A stretch of DNA of 64,000 nucleotides from NCBI GenBank assembly GCA_900169235.1, contig FWCC01000296.1:124001-188000 (forward strand), written 5' to 3'. The notes below the pieces were generated by a model. The model was given only the letters and a program-made list of their open reading frames with translations. It was not told the origin of the DNA and ran no database searches. Of the stretch, positions 47,648-58,546 are shown piece by piece. The first letter of the stretch is position 1; each line of letters starts with the position of its first letter. The stretch is from Zarea fungicola (lineage: Eukaryota; Ascomycota; Sordariomycetes; Hypocreales; Cordycipitaceae). A program made the translations under genes and the position numbers.

Positions 47648-50600
47648 TTAGCCGTGCTTAGCAAGACTCTGCAAGTTAACGAGTTCGGTGTAGCGACCAT
47701 TCTTGCGCATCAGCTCCGAGTGTGTACCTTGTTCCACAATGCGACCTTGGTCAAACACGTAGATGATGTCTGCCTTCTGGATGGTGCTGAGACGGTGCGC
47801 AACAGCAATCGTTGTGCGGCCCTTTGCGGCCTTATCCAATGCAGCCTGCACAACCTTTTCAGATTCGGAATCGAGGGCCGAGGTAGCCTCATCAAGGAGT
47901 AGAATCTTGGGATCGCGGATGAGAGCGCGGGCAATGGCAATGCGCTGCTTCTGGCCACCAGAGAGCAGAGCACCCTTGCTGCCAACAGTCGTGTTGAAGC
48001 CTTCAGGGAGCGAGATGATGAAGTCGTAAATGTTGGCCTCACGGCATGCGTGCTCGAGCTCCTCATCCGTAACATCCTCGCGAGATGTACCCAGAAGAAT
48101 GTTCTCCTTGATGCTTCCCTGGTACAGAGTAGGCTCCTGACTGACAAGGGCAATAAATGATCGATATTCATTTATGTTGAGCGTGCTGATTTCCTTGCCA
48201 TCAACATACACACCACCTGCAAGAGGATCGTAGAAACGCTCCAGAAGTGAGATGGTGGTACTCTTACCACAGCCAGATGCGCCCACGAGGGCAATGTATT
48301 GGCCGGGGCGGACAGTAAGGTTGAGACCACGGAGGACGGGCTGCTCAGGACGGGTGGGGTAGCGGAAGTGTACATCACGAAACTCCAGAGTACCCTCAAC
48401 TTCGGTAACGGGCTCGCCTTCCTCGGACCAGGTGTCAATCGCGGGCTTGCGGTCAAATAGAATCTTGAGTTCCTGGGCAGCTCCATGAGCTTTACCCATG
48501 TCGGGAGCAAACGAGAAGACGGTACCGGCGGACTGGGCACCAAAGACAACAGACATAAAGACCAGGAAAAACTGGAACTGATTGTATTGGTGCTTGCCAA
48601 TAAGCGTGCCACCATACCAGAAACCGAGGGCCAGGGCGAGAAACATTAGCGATTGTGACGCAGCGTAAAGGGCACTAGACTTGGCGACCGAGATCAGGCT
48701 GCGTCGCTGCTGCTCCGCAAGAGACTTTTTATAGATGGCCAGGACATCCTCCTCACGAGTGAGCGAGGCAACAGTCCGAATAGCAGAGATTGCTTCCGAG
48801 GCGTACGAAGCGGAACCTGCATAGGCAGCCTTTGATCGACGCTGGAAATGAGCAAGAAGCCAGAAGCGGAAGAAACCACATCCAAGAAGGACAGGAATGG
48901 TAGAGATGCAGACTAACGCAAGCTTCCATCCGATGGCGAGGGAGACGGCACAAGCAGCAACCAAAGTAGTGGCTGTGAGCAGAAGCGTGCCGAGGGTTGC
49001 ACCGCTGATACCAGCAACCTGCGTGGTTTCGGTAGACAGGAACGAGGTCAAAGCACCAGCAGTGTTTTCGTCACGATCGAAAAAGGCAACGTCTTGGCGA
49101 AGCATTGAGCGGAACGCGCGGTCACGCACACGGTGAACAAGACGCTCAGAGCATCTGGCAAAAGCGATACCTTGGATACTGAAGGATATAAACTGAACAA
49201 AAGCCAACATCAAAAACATGGCGCTCCAAAAGTCGGAATCATGCTTAATTTGGTGGCGGTTGATCGAAGTAATTGGCTGTGAGAGGGTCGTAATTTGCTT
49301 GGCGAAGAAGACAGCCGAGGTAGGATTACCACCACCACAGATGACGCAGAAAAAACAACCGAGAATCATAAGCTTCCACTCAGGCGCATTGAAAGACGCA
49401 ATTAGCTTGATCAGAGTCCAAAGACTATCCTTTTGAGCACGATCCGATGTCTTGTTCTGCACAACCATACTGGAGATGGACTTTTGCGTCGAACTTCGAT
49501 TCAGCTTAGCTGCTATGTTGTCATCAGGGTCGGCATTGATGTCCGAGGTACGATTGGTCGATTTCTTGCGAATCAAGGCCAATTCCTGCTCGTCAAGCTC
49601 CGCCTGTTCCGCGGCAGTGAGCTCCTCGGCGGCGGCAATGTTCTGAGCAGATACAAGCTTAAAGTAGGCACCTTGCATTTCAATGAGATCGTCATGGTTG
49701 CCCTGTTCAACAATCTTACCGTTGGACATGACGACAATGTTATGGGCATCCTTGATGGTGGAAAGGCGATGAGCAATGGTGATGGTAGTTCGGCCTGCGG
49801 CAGCCTTTTCTAAAGCAGCCTGGACAACACCCTCGGACTTGGTGTCGAGAGCAGAGGTGGCCTCATCGAGAAGGAGAATCTTGGGGTCGGAGACGACGGC
49901 ACGGGCAATGGCAATACGCTGTTTCTGGCCGCCAGACAAAAGAAAGCCGCGCTCGCCAACATTGGTCTCGTATCCGTCAGGAAGGGAAGTGATGAAGTCG
50001 TGCGCATTTGCCATCTTGGCAGCGTCTATGATAAGCTCGCGTCGCTTCTCCTCACTCTCGTGCTCGGCAGGTGTACCAATCAGGCCATGGCCAATGTTTT
50101 TGTAGATGGTGGTCCCGAACAAGGTAGGTTCCTGGCTAACAAGAGCCATTTGTTGGCGAAGCCACTTGAGATTGAGCGTGCTGATATCAATGCCGTCGAG
50201 GTAGATCGTGCCATGGATAGGGTCGTAGAAGCGTTCAACTAGGCCAACAATGGTGCTCTTGCCAGAACCGGAGGCACCGACAAGGGCAGTGGTTTTGCCG
50301 GCGGGGATCGTTAGGCTGACATTCTCCATGATGCGGACTTCAGGGCGAGAGGGGTAAATGTGGGAGATGCTCTCAAGACGAATGTTGCCCATGACGTGGT
50401 CAATCTTTTCACCGTCCTCACTAGACGGATCGAGAGGAGACGCACGATCGATAGTGTTGAAGATTTTAGCAGCGGCAGCGACGGCAGTCGTGAACGCTTG
50501 TATATTAGGGGCGACATTGCCGAGTTGGAAAGCACCAATCATGACGGACATCATGATGATGAGGATCTTGTTCAGTGGGATGACGTTTTCGATAATGAAC

Positions 50601-51640
50601 TTGCTACCCTGCCAGAACGCCAGACCGTAATTGAGAAAGAGGATAAGCATCATGCCACCGACCATGACACCCATGGAGCTCTTCACTCGAAAACCAAAGA
50701 ACTCGGCCTTTGCAAGGTGGGCGTCATATTTTCTGGCGAGACGCTCCTGTGTGCCGAAAGCAATGGTGTTGCGGATGGAACTAATGACTTCCTCGGCAAT
50801 TGAGCCACCCTGAGCATAGGATTCGAGCGAGGCCTTGTTGTGCTTGAGCATGAAGCTAGAACCAATAGCAATGTTGAGAACAAGGGCAAAAACGGTAGCG
50901 GAGAGGATGAGTGTGAGTTTCCAGTAGTTGATGAAACCAATAACGAAGGCGGTGACAAAGGTAGCGAGTGCGGCGAGGGTGAGAGAGACTTTTTCGGAGA
51001 TGCCATCCTGGATGAGGTTGGTGTCGGCCGTAATTCGGGTAGTTACTTCTCCAGCGCCGAGCTTGTCAAAGTAACCAATGTTCTGTCGCATGCAGGCCTG
51101 GAGGTAGTGCTCGCGAATCTTGGCGGCGATGTGCTCACCAGTATAAATAAAACCGACGGTGCAAACATAGGTGACAATGAATTCACCAACGGCGAGGTAA
51201 ACGTAGTAAACGACGAACTTGGTCAACTCGTTTTGAAACTGGTTGTACGTCATGTGGTCGGTGAAGAAGAATGTCTGGAAAGTTTTCTGAAGATTTCCAA
51301 AGATGATTGTCATGAGAGGGAGAGCAGCGCCGGAAGCGACAGCAGCAACGGCGGAAATGGCAATGATGATGAGGTCGTTGCGCGAGGCATAGCGGTACAG
51401 AACACCAGCGCCCTTAGCAAGAGTAGGGATGTCAACCTGGCGCTTGAGGATTTCGGCCTCATGCTGAGGCAAATGAGCATAGAGATCTTCGGGATCATTT
51501 GTCTTGGGAGGCGTAGCGAGCTTGGTGTCTGCTTTTTCGAGTTGGCGGCCGTCGGAGGAGTCGCCATGACTGGAAGCCGGCGCGGAGGCTTCCACTACAT
51601 CCTGAGGCTTTTCGGCCTTTTCTGAAAGATCTGGCGCCAT
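47648..51640 (-). CDS. ABCB full-length multidrug exporter (Pmd1/MDR1 type)
   Basis: A single exon encodes 1330 residues from the ATG at 51640 (MAPDLSEKAEK); upstream in-frame sequence has no ATG and looks like leader. The layout is TMD1 (about 90-370), NBD1, TMD2 (about 760-1045), NBD2. NBD1 shows Walker A GASGSGKST (about 454), signature LSGGQKQRIAIARA (about 566) and Walker B ILLLDEATSALD. NBD2 shows Walker A GASGCGKST (about 1118), the same signature (about 1225) and Walker B. Both sites look catalytically complete. The closest named relatives in this architecture are the leptomycin-resistance Pmd1 and Aspergillus Mdr1-type exporters in the plasma membrane. They pump hydrophobic drugs, pigments or peptides using ATP. 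No biosynthetic genes lie next to it, so general detoxification is the safest reading. Confidence 0.95.
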   Translation of the reverse strand: MAPDLSEKAEKPQDVVEASAPASSHGDSSDGRQLEKADTKLATPPKTNDPEDLYAHLPQHEAEILKRQVDIPTLAKGAGVLYRYASRNDLIIIAISAVAAVASGAALPLMTIIFGNLQKTFQTFFFTDHMTYNQFQNELTKFVVYYVYLAVGEFIVTYVCTVGFIYTGEHIAAKIREHYLQACMRQNIGYFDKLGAGEVTTRITADTNLIQDGISEKVSLTLAALATFVTAFVIGFINYWKLTLILSATVFALVLNIAIGSSFMLKHNKASLESYAQGGSIAEEVISSIRNTIAFGTQERLARKYDAHLAKAEFFGFRVKSSMGVMVGGMMLILFLNYGLAFWQGSKFIIENVIPLNKILIIMMSVMIGAFQLGNVAPNIQAFTTAVAAAAKIFNTIDRASPLDPSSEDGEKIDHVMGNIRLESISHIYPSRPEVRIMENVSLTIPAGKTTALVGASGSGKSTIVGLVERFYDPIHGTIYLDGIDISTLNLKWLRQQMALVSQEPTLFGTTIYKNIGHGLIGTPAEHESEEKRRELIIDAAKMANAHDFITSLPDGYETNVGERGFLLSGGQKQRIAIARAVVSDPKILLLDEATSALDTKSEGVVQAALEKAAAGRTTITIAHRLSTIKDAHNIVVMSNGKIVEQGNHDDLIEMQGAYFKLVSAQNIAAAEELTAAEQAELDEQELALIRKKSTNRTSDINADPDDNIAAKLNRSSTQKSISSMVVQNKTSDRAQKDSLWTLIKLIASFNAPEWKLMILGCFFCVICGGGNPTSAVFFAKQITTLSQPITSINRHQIKHDSDFWSAMFLMLAFVQFISFSIQGIAFARCSERLVHRVRDRAFRSMLRQDVAFFDRDENTAGALTSFLSTETTQVAGISGATLGTLLLTATTLVAACAVSLAIGWKLALVCISTIPVLLGCGFFRFWLLAHFQRRSKAAYAGSASYASEAISAIRTVASLTREEDVLAIYKKSLAEQQRRSLISVAKSSALYAASQSLMFLALALGFWYGGTLIGKHQYNQFQFFLVFMSVVFGAQSAGTVFSFAPDMGKAHGAAQELKILFDRKPAIDTWSEEGEPVTEVEGTLEFRDVHFRYPTRPEQPVLRGLNLTVRPGQYIALVGASGCGKSTTISLLERFYDPLAGGVYVDGKEISTLNINEYRSFIALVSQEPTLYQGSIKENILLGTSREDVTDEELEHACREANIYDFIISLPEGFNTTVGSKGALLSGGQKQRIAIARALIRDPKILLLDEATSALDSESEKVVQAALDKAAKGRTTIAVAHRLSTIQKADIIYVFDQGRIVEQGTHSELMRKNGRYTELVNLQSLAKHG

Positions 51641-53053
51641 GAAGGGCGAGGTTGGAAGGCAGGCTGGTTCCTGCAGAGCGAATGGACGTAAGCTAGATGG
51701 CAGATGTAGATTGGAAAGCTTGAGCCACTCGGGGCGAGATGGAAGCGCCCAATGAGGAACGTAACGTGCCAGGAACGTGGCGCAAGACGCAGGAAGCACT
51801 GACGGGGACAAGTCGACAACAGTTAGCTATGTATTGCAAAGCAAAGGCTGAAAAAGGGCGAAGGGTGGCTCTGAGTTTTGTCTTGGTAGGGAATGAGAGA
51901 ATTCGTAGGAGAACGCACGAGGCCCAAAGAAGATGGATGGATAGCTGAAAGCCGATGTTTGGGACTGCTAGAGCAGGCGAAGTCACAACAGACGACGTGG
52001 GACTGGAACGCAGATGCAAGATAATTTGGTTAAGGCTGAATCAAACGATGCGCGCCGATTGCCTGATTGAGGCTAGAGAGATTGAAATGCAGAAAGCCGA
52101 GCCAGTGATGCGTGGCGGAGAGTTCGAGATGTGAGACAATATGTCGAACAGGGAGAGGTCGTTTAGTGTACGGATAGCCCTGTGTATTGGTAGTGAGGAC
52201 GAGACAAAGGAGATGCCGTCTAGAGGATCGGTATGAGGTAGAAGTGGAAGGGAAGGATAGAGAAGGGGGAATGGGTCAAGAAATTAATAAGTAGATGATG
52301 CAAAGGAAAGGGCTATTATTCAGGACGAGCTGAAGAGAATTGGAAGACGCTAGGTAGGTATAAGTTAACAGCAGCAGGTACTCTTTTTTAAGTGGACATG
52401 TGAGCAAGAGCGGTGGCCTGAAGAGTCATTTTACCGGGGATAATAAGAGCCATCGCAATAGCAGACATCAGGCTGAGCAAACTGGGGCGGGTATGAAAGG
52501 GACAAAAAGGACCCGAGGAGTAGCCCGCAGCCCGCCGGAGATGATGCGGATGCGAGGACTACGAGGGGGGCGCAACGAAGACTACCGTGACGCTAACGAA
52601 TACGCTATCAATTACAGTTGTGAGATGAAGGTGGTGGGGGACGCGTGGGAAGGGCAGCTCGAATGGATTAGCCCAACTCGGACCGGAACCAAGGGTGCCA
52701 GGTGGGAACCGGTGGGCAGGTAGGTAGGTACCTTGCTGGTAGTATTGTTCCAGTTACTACCGACCGTACTAGGTATTGTGTGTGCGAGTGTGCGAAAGTG
52801 TGTGTGTGGCGGCATTGGCAAACATTATTATCAGGTACCGTACGGCCAGTTTGAAGTACGGGGACGGATTTCAGCGAGTGACAAGACTTTTTTAGGGAAT
52901 GATTCCAGTGAGTGGACAGTATGGAAACTGCACCCGGACAGACTCTGAGGCGAGATGTGAAGAGGCCCCCACTGTAGGAATGTAGTCGTATTACGCGTAT
53001 GAGAGGGGGCTTTGCAGTGGTTGTCGTCCTCCATCCACCAGAGAAACGAATCG

Positions 53054-53261
53054 TCAGGCTATGCAGCTCACTTCGGCCATCGCATCAATGATGTAGTCAT
53101 GCCCTGCAATGTCTGCAGAAACACAAAGCCGTCAGTAGCATGTTAAGCTCTTCTTCACCAGCGCCCGTTGTGGATTTGCCCACCAGCCACAAACGGCGGA
53201 ACGGCAAACTAGCCACGCATAAACGTTTTGCGTCAGTACAGATGAAAAACTCTCACGACAT
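53054..53261 (-). CDS. Very weak candidate for a three-exon mini-gene (37 residues)
   Basis: On the minus strand, ATG-TC (53261-53257) can splice to 53208-53159 and then to 53112-53054. Donors are GTGAGA and GTGAAG, acceptors are CTAG and CTGCAG, and CTGAC branch-like sites lie before both acceptors. The joined frame reads through FRRLWLVGKSTTGAD and AGHDYIIDAMAEVS to a TGA. Exons 2 and 3 have C/G-ending codons. A 5-nt first exon is suspicious, the product is unrecognised, and short pieces can be joined by chance. Listed only because the splice signals are good. Confidence 0.12.
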
Positions 53262-55499
53262 TGTGGCAATTGCCGCCTCAATTGAGCTACAACATATCTT
53301 GGGCATTGCGTCAGCACGATTTGGCCATGTCCTTGCCTACTTTGGAACGCAATCGGTCGGGATAACGCCACAGATGAAGCTGACCGCAGCGGGTTTATGA
53401 TTATTACAGGGGGTCTGTTAGCGGGTGCAGGCCGACTGTGATGCGGTATTTGTACGATTGAACGCACCCAAGCTCGCTAACGTACTAATAGCCCGCCTGG
53501 GCAGCGGCGTGCCGGACTCTGACCTGAGTCCGACAACTAACTAGAACCAACTGAAAGAAGAAGCAACAACATCTGGATTATTAATAAACATCGGACGAGA
53601 TCAACTGTGTAAGCACCGATACCTATTCATGCTACTAATTAACTAATGCACAGTTTTCTTTATGTAGGTGTTTTTGCTTTTTTTTATTGCTCTTTCGGTT
53701 CAATATTCCGGCACGCGCTCGGCTGACCGGCCCGCCTCACTCAACCATGTTCGCCTAAATCCACCCCTTTTAGGCAGACCCTGCGATAGCGCCACATCTC
53801 GGACAACTTCTTCATGTTTCGCAAGGCGGCTTGATGAGACTATCCTGTAACTTGGCAACCTCATATTCCCCTTAGGCTCCCTTTGGTTCCCTTGCGGTTC
53901 TTTTTTTACTACCTTGTACATGCACACAATGCGCACAGGCGCTAACAGAAGTCGTGTGTTGCCATGCTCGTCGGGCCTCGTCATGCAGCACTCCTCAGCT
54001 ACTTAAATTTCACAGTGTGGAAATATGTAATTGACAAAATTCTCGTTTTTTTATAACAAGGTGCTTTTCGTCGAAGCAACGACATGCTGCAGCTAGCCAA
54101 CACTACAATGTGCACGGGCCGCTTCGGCAAGACATGCATGCAAAGAAATATATATTTTGAAAAGAGTGAGAAAAAAAAATGCACCAATAATAGGTTTTTT
54201 GGGGGAAATAAATGCAAAAGAAGAAAGTTGTGAGACTGTACATGGCTAAGTGCAAAGGTGAGTACCCAAAGCCCTGTCTCACTCGGCGAGAGCCGAATGC
54301 TTCAAGGTTTTTTTATTCTCGTGAAATTCATCAGTTTCGATTCAATTCTGCGCCATTACATAAAAAACAGCAAGGGGTCTTTCTGACGTTTTATTTGCGT
54401 TATCTTCCAACTAAAATTATACTTCTCTCATTATTTTTAATACAAAAATATTCGTTTGTATTAGATTCAAACCTTGGCAAGATAGCTCAACATACAAAGA
54501 AAAAGTAACAGGCAGCAATTTCAATCAAACAGGCTATCTACGAGGCCCGCCCGGTGCCCCAACTTTCCCGGGCTCGGGCCCGTCCAAGTCCCCGAGCTGT
54601 AATGAATGCTTCAGCTCTCGCACAAACCTGAAGAAAGCTACAATCATTGCTCGGTGTCATGGCACGAGCGCCGTTCCATTTTTCTTCTCCTTGCTCGAAC
54701 GAATGACTCTTTCAGGCTCATGCATAGCCTCGTCATTGTAATAGCCATTTTCTTCTTTTGGAACCCTTGGCTGCGTCATCTTCTTACAGTCTCGGTGTGA
54801 CTGTGCCGCAAGCCTCATGCAACGCCGCCCTGAATTACGATTTCCCATTTATCTCCCCTAACCCTCAACCAGCGTCCGTTCAAAGGGGCAAGGAGAAAAT
54901 CGATATCCTCCCCACTGCGGAGCAATGGTCCGAAAACAGAGCCTGCTTTCGCCTCTATTTCCATTTTGCAACACTGTAGAATTACTAACCCAAGGGACCT
55001 GCCACGTCTCTATGTAAGAGCGATGCTCGCGGGTGAAGACAATAAGTCACGTTTGCCAGCAGTAAACAAAACTTAGAAAGGAAAGATATCATCCAGCCCA
55101 CAATGCGGGACAGTTTGTTAACTACCGCGCAAATACAGATTGATGATTATCATCATCAATACGCGTACATCGCCTACCGCCAGATCCCCCTCTCACTAGT
55201 CGGACACCACGGCACAGAACGCTTCTATTCTTGTAGTCAGCATCGCACAATATGTACAATGCATCACTGCGTTGAGCCGCGAGCCCCCAGCCTCTGCGGC
55301 CATGGCCACTTCCTGCCACATCGCGCATTTTGTACGCCGTCGTTATTACTCATATCCGGTCTACTGCATGGTTGTGTTGGATACTGTACTCTGGGGGTGT
55401 GACTTGAACAACAGCTTTCCTTATGTGTTGGTGCGATCACGTAGGGTTACTGGGCACAGTACTAAGAGGGGTAGTAATGCAAAAGTAACTTAGTGGTCA

Positions 55500-56150
55500 A
55501 TTAAGGCTATCTATAGGTGTGGGAGGAAGCCCCCCCCCCTATATAGGAAGGCAGTAGTAAATAAAGTAAACATTAATAAGAAGATCCCTCTTTTCCCCCT
55601 TAGCTGCTATGATGACCTTGTATCAAGGGCAGGCTGCCGTCGGTCATGNNTCAGGAATCGCTGGATACGCTGCTTGATCTGAGTAAGTAGTCACAACACT
55701 ATGCAATCCTCAACTGCACATTGCGCGTCATCTAATGGACTGTGCTGTTGCACTCTGTATTGACTCGGCCAGACGAGTTGCTATGGCCGCGTGCAGGTAT
55801 CTAATAGACAATCTCTCGTTGTAACGAGTAGCCGGTTCGGTTCCAGTACTACAGTTTTAAGAAGTAATTATCCTCTATATTGATGCTCGCCATAGCGTTA
55901 ATACCCAACTTTTTGCTAGACTTGGTGTAACGGAATTGAGGATTGTTAGACTCGCATTCCAGCTCCAGGGTAGCCGACAGTCGAACTGACTGCTGCTTAT
56001 TTGGTTTCATTTGTTTTATGATTGTACTATTTTTGTCAAAGACTATATTCTTTACTATTGCTTTAACCTGGCATTGTACAACTGCACAGCACGCAGCTCT
56101 TACTAAGAGTACATGTATTTGCCCATTCATTTAGTTCTTTCACAACAAGA
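55500..56150. other. Gap-containing patch, possible transposon relic
   Basis: AT-rich sequence with a C9 run (about 55531-55539) and two N (55649-55650), followed by an LTR-end-like GTAGCCGGTTCGGTTCC stretch (55829-55845). A minus-strand frame (56130-55849) with untypical codon use follows. The composition differs from neighbouring DNA. No terminal repeats or recognisable transposase or reverse transcriptase motifs could be found, so the assignment is only a suspicion. Confidence 0.2.
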
Positions 56151-56903
56151 CATAACAGAAACAAGTTCAATTACATCCTACCATGCAGCCATTTTATCAA
56201 TCCAACAAGCCAGTTCAAGTGATTTTCTTGTATTTGGCGGAGACCAGCTGTAGTGCAAGTATTGGATATAACCAAAAGCGGTCGTGGCTTCGCTCGATGC
56301 CCGACTTACAGACTTCACGTACATGGCCAAGTGATACATACCAACAAGTCCTACAATGCTACAAAATAATCAACAGCTGGCCTCTTTAACCAAAATTGTC
56401 GATTTCGTGCTTGGTTTTTCTCCATTATTTTGGATTGCGTGGTGGCTGCGCACTGCATTCGTCATGACTTCCACTTTCAGCCGCCTTTAGTTTCTGGACA
56501 TCGTGTCCTCTATGATTCGCCTCAATACAAATTTAGCCCCTCAACGACGAATAATCAGCACAGGATTATTCCCTTGGAAAAAAAAAAAATCACCCTCTAG
56601 GCCCATCCGTTGCAAATTTGAATTCCGAGTCTTACATCTCGTCGGACTACTTTGTTGATAACTGGCAACGAGAGCTGCCGCGAGCCTGCACGACAATCTT
56701 CACCCACCAACTTATACATGCACCTCAAACCTGAACTCACATCAACCAAACACTTGGACATCGCTATCTGTTGCTGAATCACCAACTACGCGCATCGTGG
56801 GCATCGCCCGACCCGAATAGCAGCAACAAAAAGAAGAAGAAAAAAAACCCCCCCATCGACGTCATTTCACAGTCGCGGCACACACATTAATACCAGAGCA
56901 ATC

Positions 56904-57953
56904 ATGCATCTCACCACCCTCCTCCTCCTGTCCCTCGGCATTGCCGGCTCCACGACGGTCGCCGCCGGTGGCACCAGCCGTCCTCCCGCCAAAAATGCCG
57001 TCCTCCTCTCCACAGTGAACACGCTCACCCTCCGCGGCGGCGGCGCCAAGACGTCGCACCGCCGCGTCAAGGCCGTCCCGCAGCTCAAGTGTGTGTCCCC
57101 GCGCGCCGTCTGCGACATCCTCCCCCCCGGCGGCATCGACATCATGCGCTGCACCAACCAAGGGTCGTCCTACGGCGACGAAGACATTGAATGGAGCTGC
57201 ACGGCCTCGCTGCCCCCAGAGCTCAAGCTCGGCGCGACCGACGTCATCTGCGAGGGGTACTCCTCCTCCGCGGATCCGTACATTCTACGGGGCAGCTGCG
57301 GCGTCGAGTACACCGTTGCGCTCACGGCACTGGGCGAGAAGAAGTATCCAAAGCTTGCCAAGGGCAGCCGTAGTGGTGGAAGTGATTGGTTTAGTGATGG
57401 CGAGGGCGGGACGGACTCGTCGGCATGGTTGTTTGCCATCATCTTTATCGGCATCTTTATCTGGATTGCCTACTCAGCGTGTTATCCCAATACAGGCGCG
57501 TCTAGGAGGCAAGCGACTTCGGCGAGACGAGGCGGCGGAGGAGGGGGAGGAGGAGGAGGAGGAGGCGGTGGTGGTGGCGGCGGCGGCGGTTGGTTTCCTC
57601 GTAACGATGCTCCTCCGCCATACCCAGGAACAGATAATAGCGGCGGCTACAACAAGCCGTCCGCCAGCACCAGCGGTCAGCAAGGTTGGAGACCGGGGTT
57701 TTGGACAGGTGCCGCGGCCGGTGCAGCCGCTTCTTCCTTTCTGAGGGGAGGACAGGCCAATAACAATAACCGCCGCAACAACAACAGCTGGTGGGGTGGC
57801 ACTGATTACAGCTCGAACCAGCCATGGGGAGGCGACTCATACGGTGCTGGTTCCTCATCCTCGTCTTACCGTCGCAGTGGCTCTAGTAGTAACTCTGGGG
57901 GTGGCTCCGGTGGACATGAGAGTACAGGATTTGGCTCTACCAGTCGTCGTTGA
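56904..57953 (+). CDS. SARAF/TMEM66-like store-operated calcium entry regulator
   Basis: A single exon of 349 residues. A signal peptide (MHLTTLLLLSLGIAGSTTVA) leads to a luminal domain with LTLRGGGAKTSHRRVKAVPQ, then LKC, and six cysteines (63, 70, 83, 99, 116, 132). It includes the family-typical DIEWSC and ...CEGY segments. One membrane helix (about 173-194, WLFAIIFIGIFIWIAYSAC) follows. The cytosolic tail starts with a 19-residue glycine run (about 210-228). It continues with PPPYPG, GWRPGFWTGAAAGAAASSFL and an Asn/Ser/Gly-rich end, all features of SARAF proteins. In animals SARAF sits in the ER membrane and damps store-operated calcium entry. The fungal role is not established. Confidence 0.9.
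   Translation: MHLTTLLLLSLGIAGSTTVAAGGTSRPPAKNAVLLSTVNTLTLRGGGAKTSHRRVKAVPQLKCVSPRAVCDILPPGGIDIMRCTNQGSSYGDEDIEWSCTASLPPELKLGATDVICEGYSSSADPYILRGSCGVEYTVALTALGEKKYPKLAKGSRSGGSDWFSDGEGGTDSSAWLFAIIFIGIFIWIAYSACYPNTGASRRQATSARRGGGGGGGGGGGGGGGGGGGGWFPRNDAPPPYPGTDNSGGYNKPSASTSGQQGWRPGFWTGAAAGAAASSFLRGGQANNNNRRNNNSWWGGTDYSSNQPWGGDSYGAGSSSSSYRRSGSSSNSGGGSGGHESTGFGSTSRR
57532..57591. repeat. GGN glycine-codon repeat
   Basis: About 19 consecutive GGA/GGT/GGC codons in the SARAF-like gene encode an uninterrupted polyglycine run; such tracts often vary in length between strains. Confidence 0.9.
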
Positions 57954-58546
57954 CTTGTGCGAAACACTTGAATTGCTACCAGCGTAGTACATTTCTCAAC
58001 TATACCAAACCTCCAATAAACCCTCGCAATTGCCTTGTTTATGTCTCACACATGTATCATCCAGGTATTGTCTTGTCACCCACTAGTAGCACGTCTTCTT
58101 GTTGTTAATAATTATTATTCATTGTTTATCCAAACCGTGCAAAAAACAGCTTGTCCTTTGATTGAAGCACCCGAAATCCCTTATACCAAGGCCAAAAAAA
58201 GAGAAGAAAGATCCCTGCCTGATACACCTCTTACACCAGCGAAAAGCCATCGCCTTGACGATCCATTGTACAAGCAAGTACACAAATACTATACACATTG
58301 TTTCTCCCCTGTATACTTCATCGCCGGAACATGGCGGAAAGAGGAGAAGAAGAAGCCAAGGCCAAATATACAGAGCAGCAAAATACCAAACCCCAATTTT
58401 TGCCAAAAAAAAACGCCGCCTTTTGCAAAGGAAGATAAAAGTCCAGAAAAACACCGATGCGAAACCACTTGCTTCTCTACACCTTTGATAAAGCCTCATT
58501 GGGCTTTCAACTGACACCCTGGCGAGGCCCAGTGTTCGGAAGAACA
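57954..58546. other. Convergent 3' regions of the SARAF-like gene and bre1
   Basis: AT-rich untranslated DNA between two genes that end toward each other. No separate gene is visible; the frame 58035-58514 is Lys/Pro-rich low-complexity translation. Confidence 0.6.

Larger units (their letters stand above)
51641..56903. other. 5.3 kb intergenic region, AT-rich toward the right
   Basis: Contains the long leader of the ABC gene, TAGGTAGG elements near 52350 and 52718, a tiny coding candidate at 53054-53261, T- and A-rich DNA around 54000-54500, and the gap-bearing patch at 55500-56150. No intact gene can be supported. Confidence 0.5.

Noticed and set aside
50840..51625. 261-codon plus-strand frame opposite the ABC transporter N terminus
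   Set aside because: It is the antisense shadow of a well-supported transporter exon and has no recognisable content.
55849..56130. 93-codon minus-strand frame in the gap-bearing patch
   Set aside because: The composition is unusual but no transposase, integrase or reverse transcriptase motif is present; kept only as part of the suspected relic.
57091..57744. 217-codon second frame inside the SARAF-like gene
   Set aside because: It follows from the GC-rich third positions and GGN repeat of the real frame; the product is Arg/Pro/Glu-rich noise.
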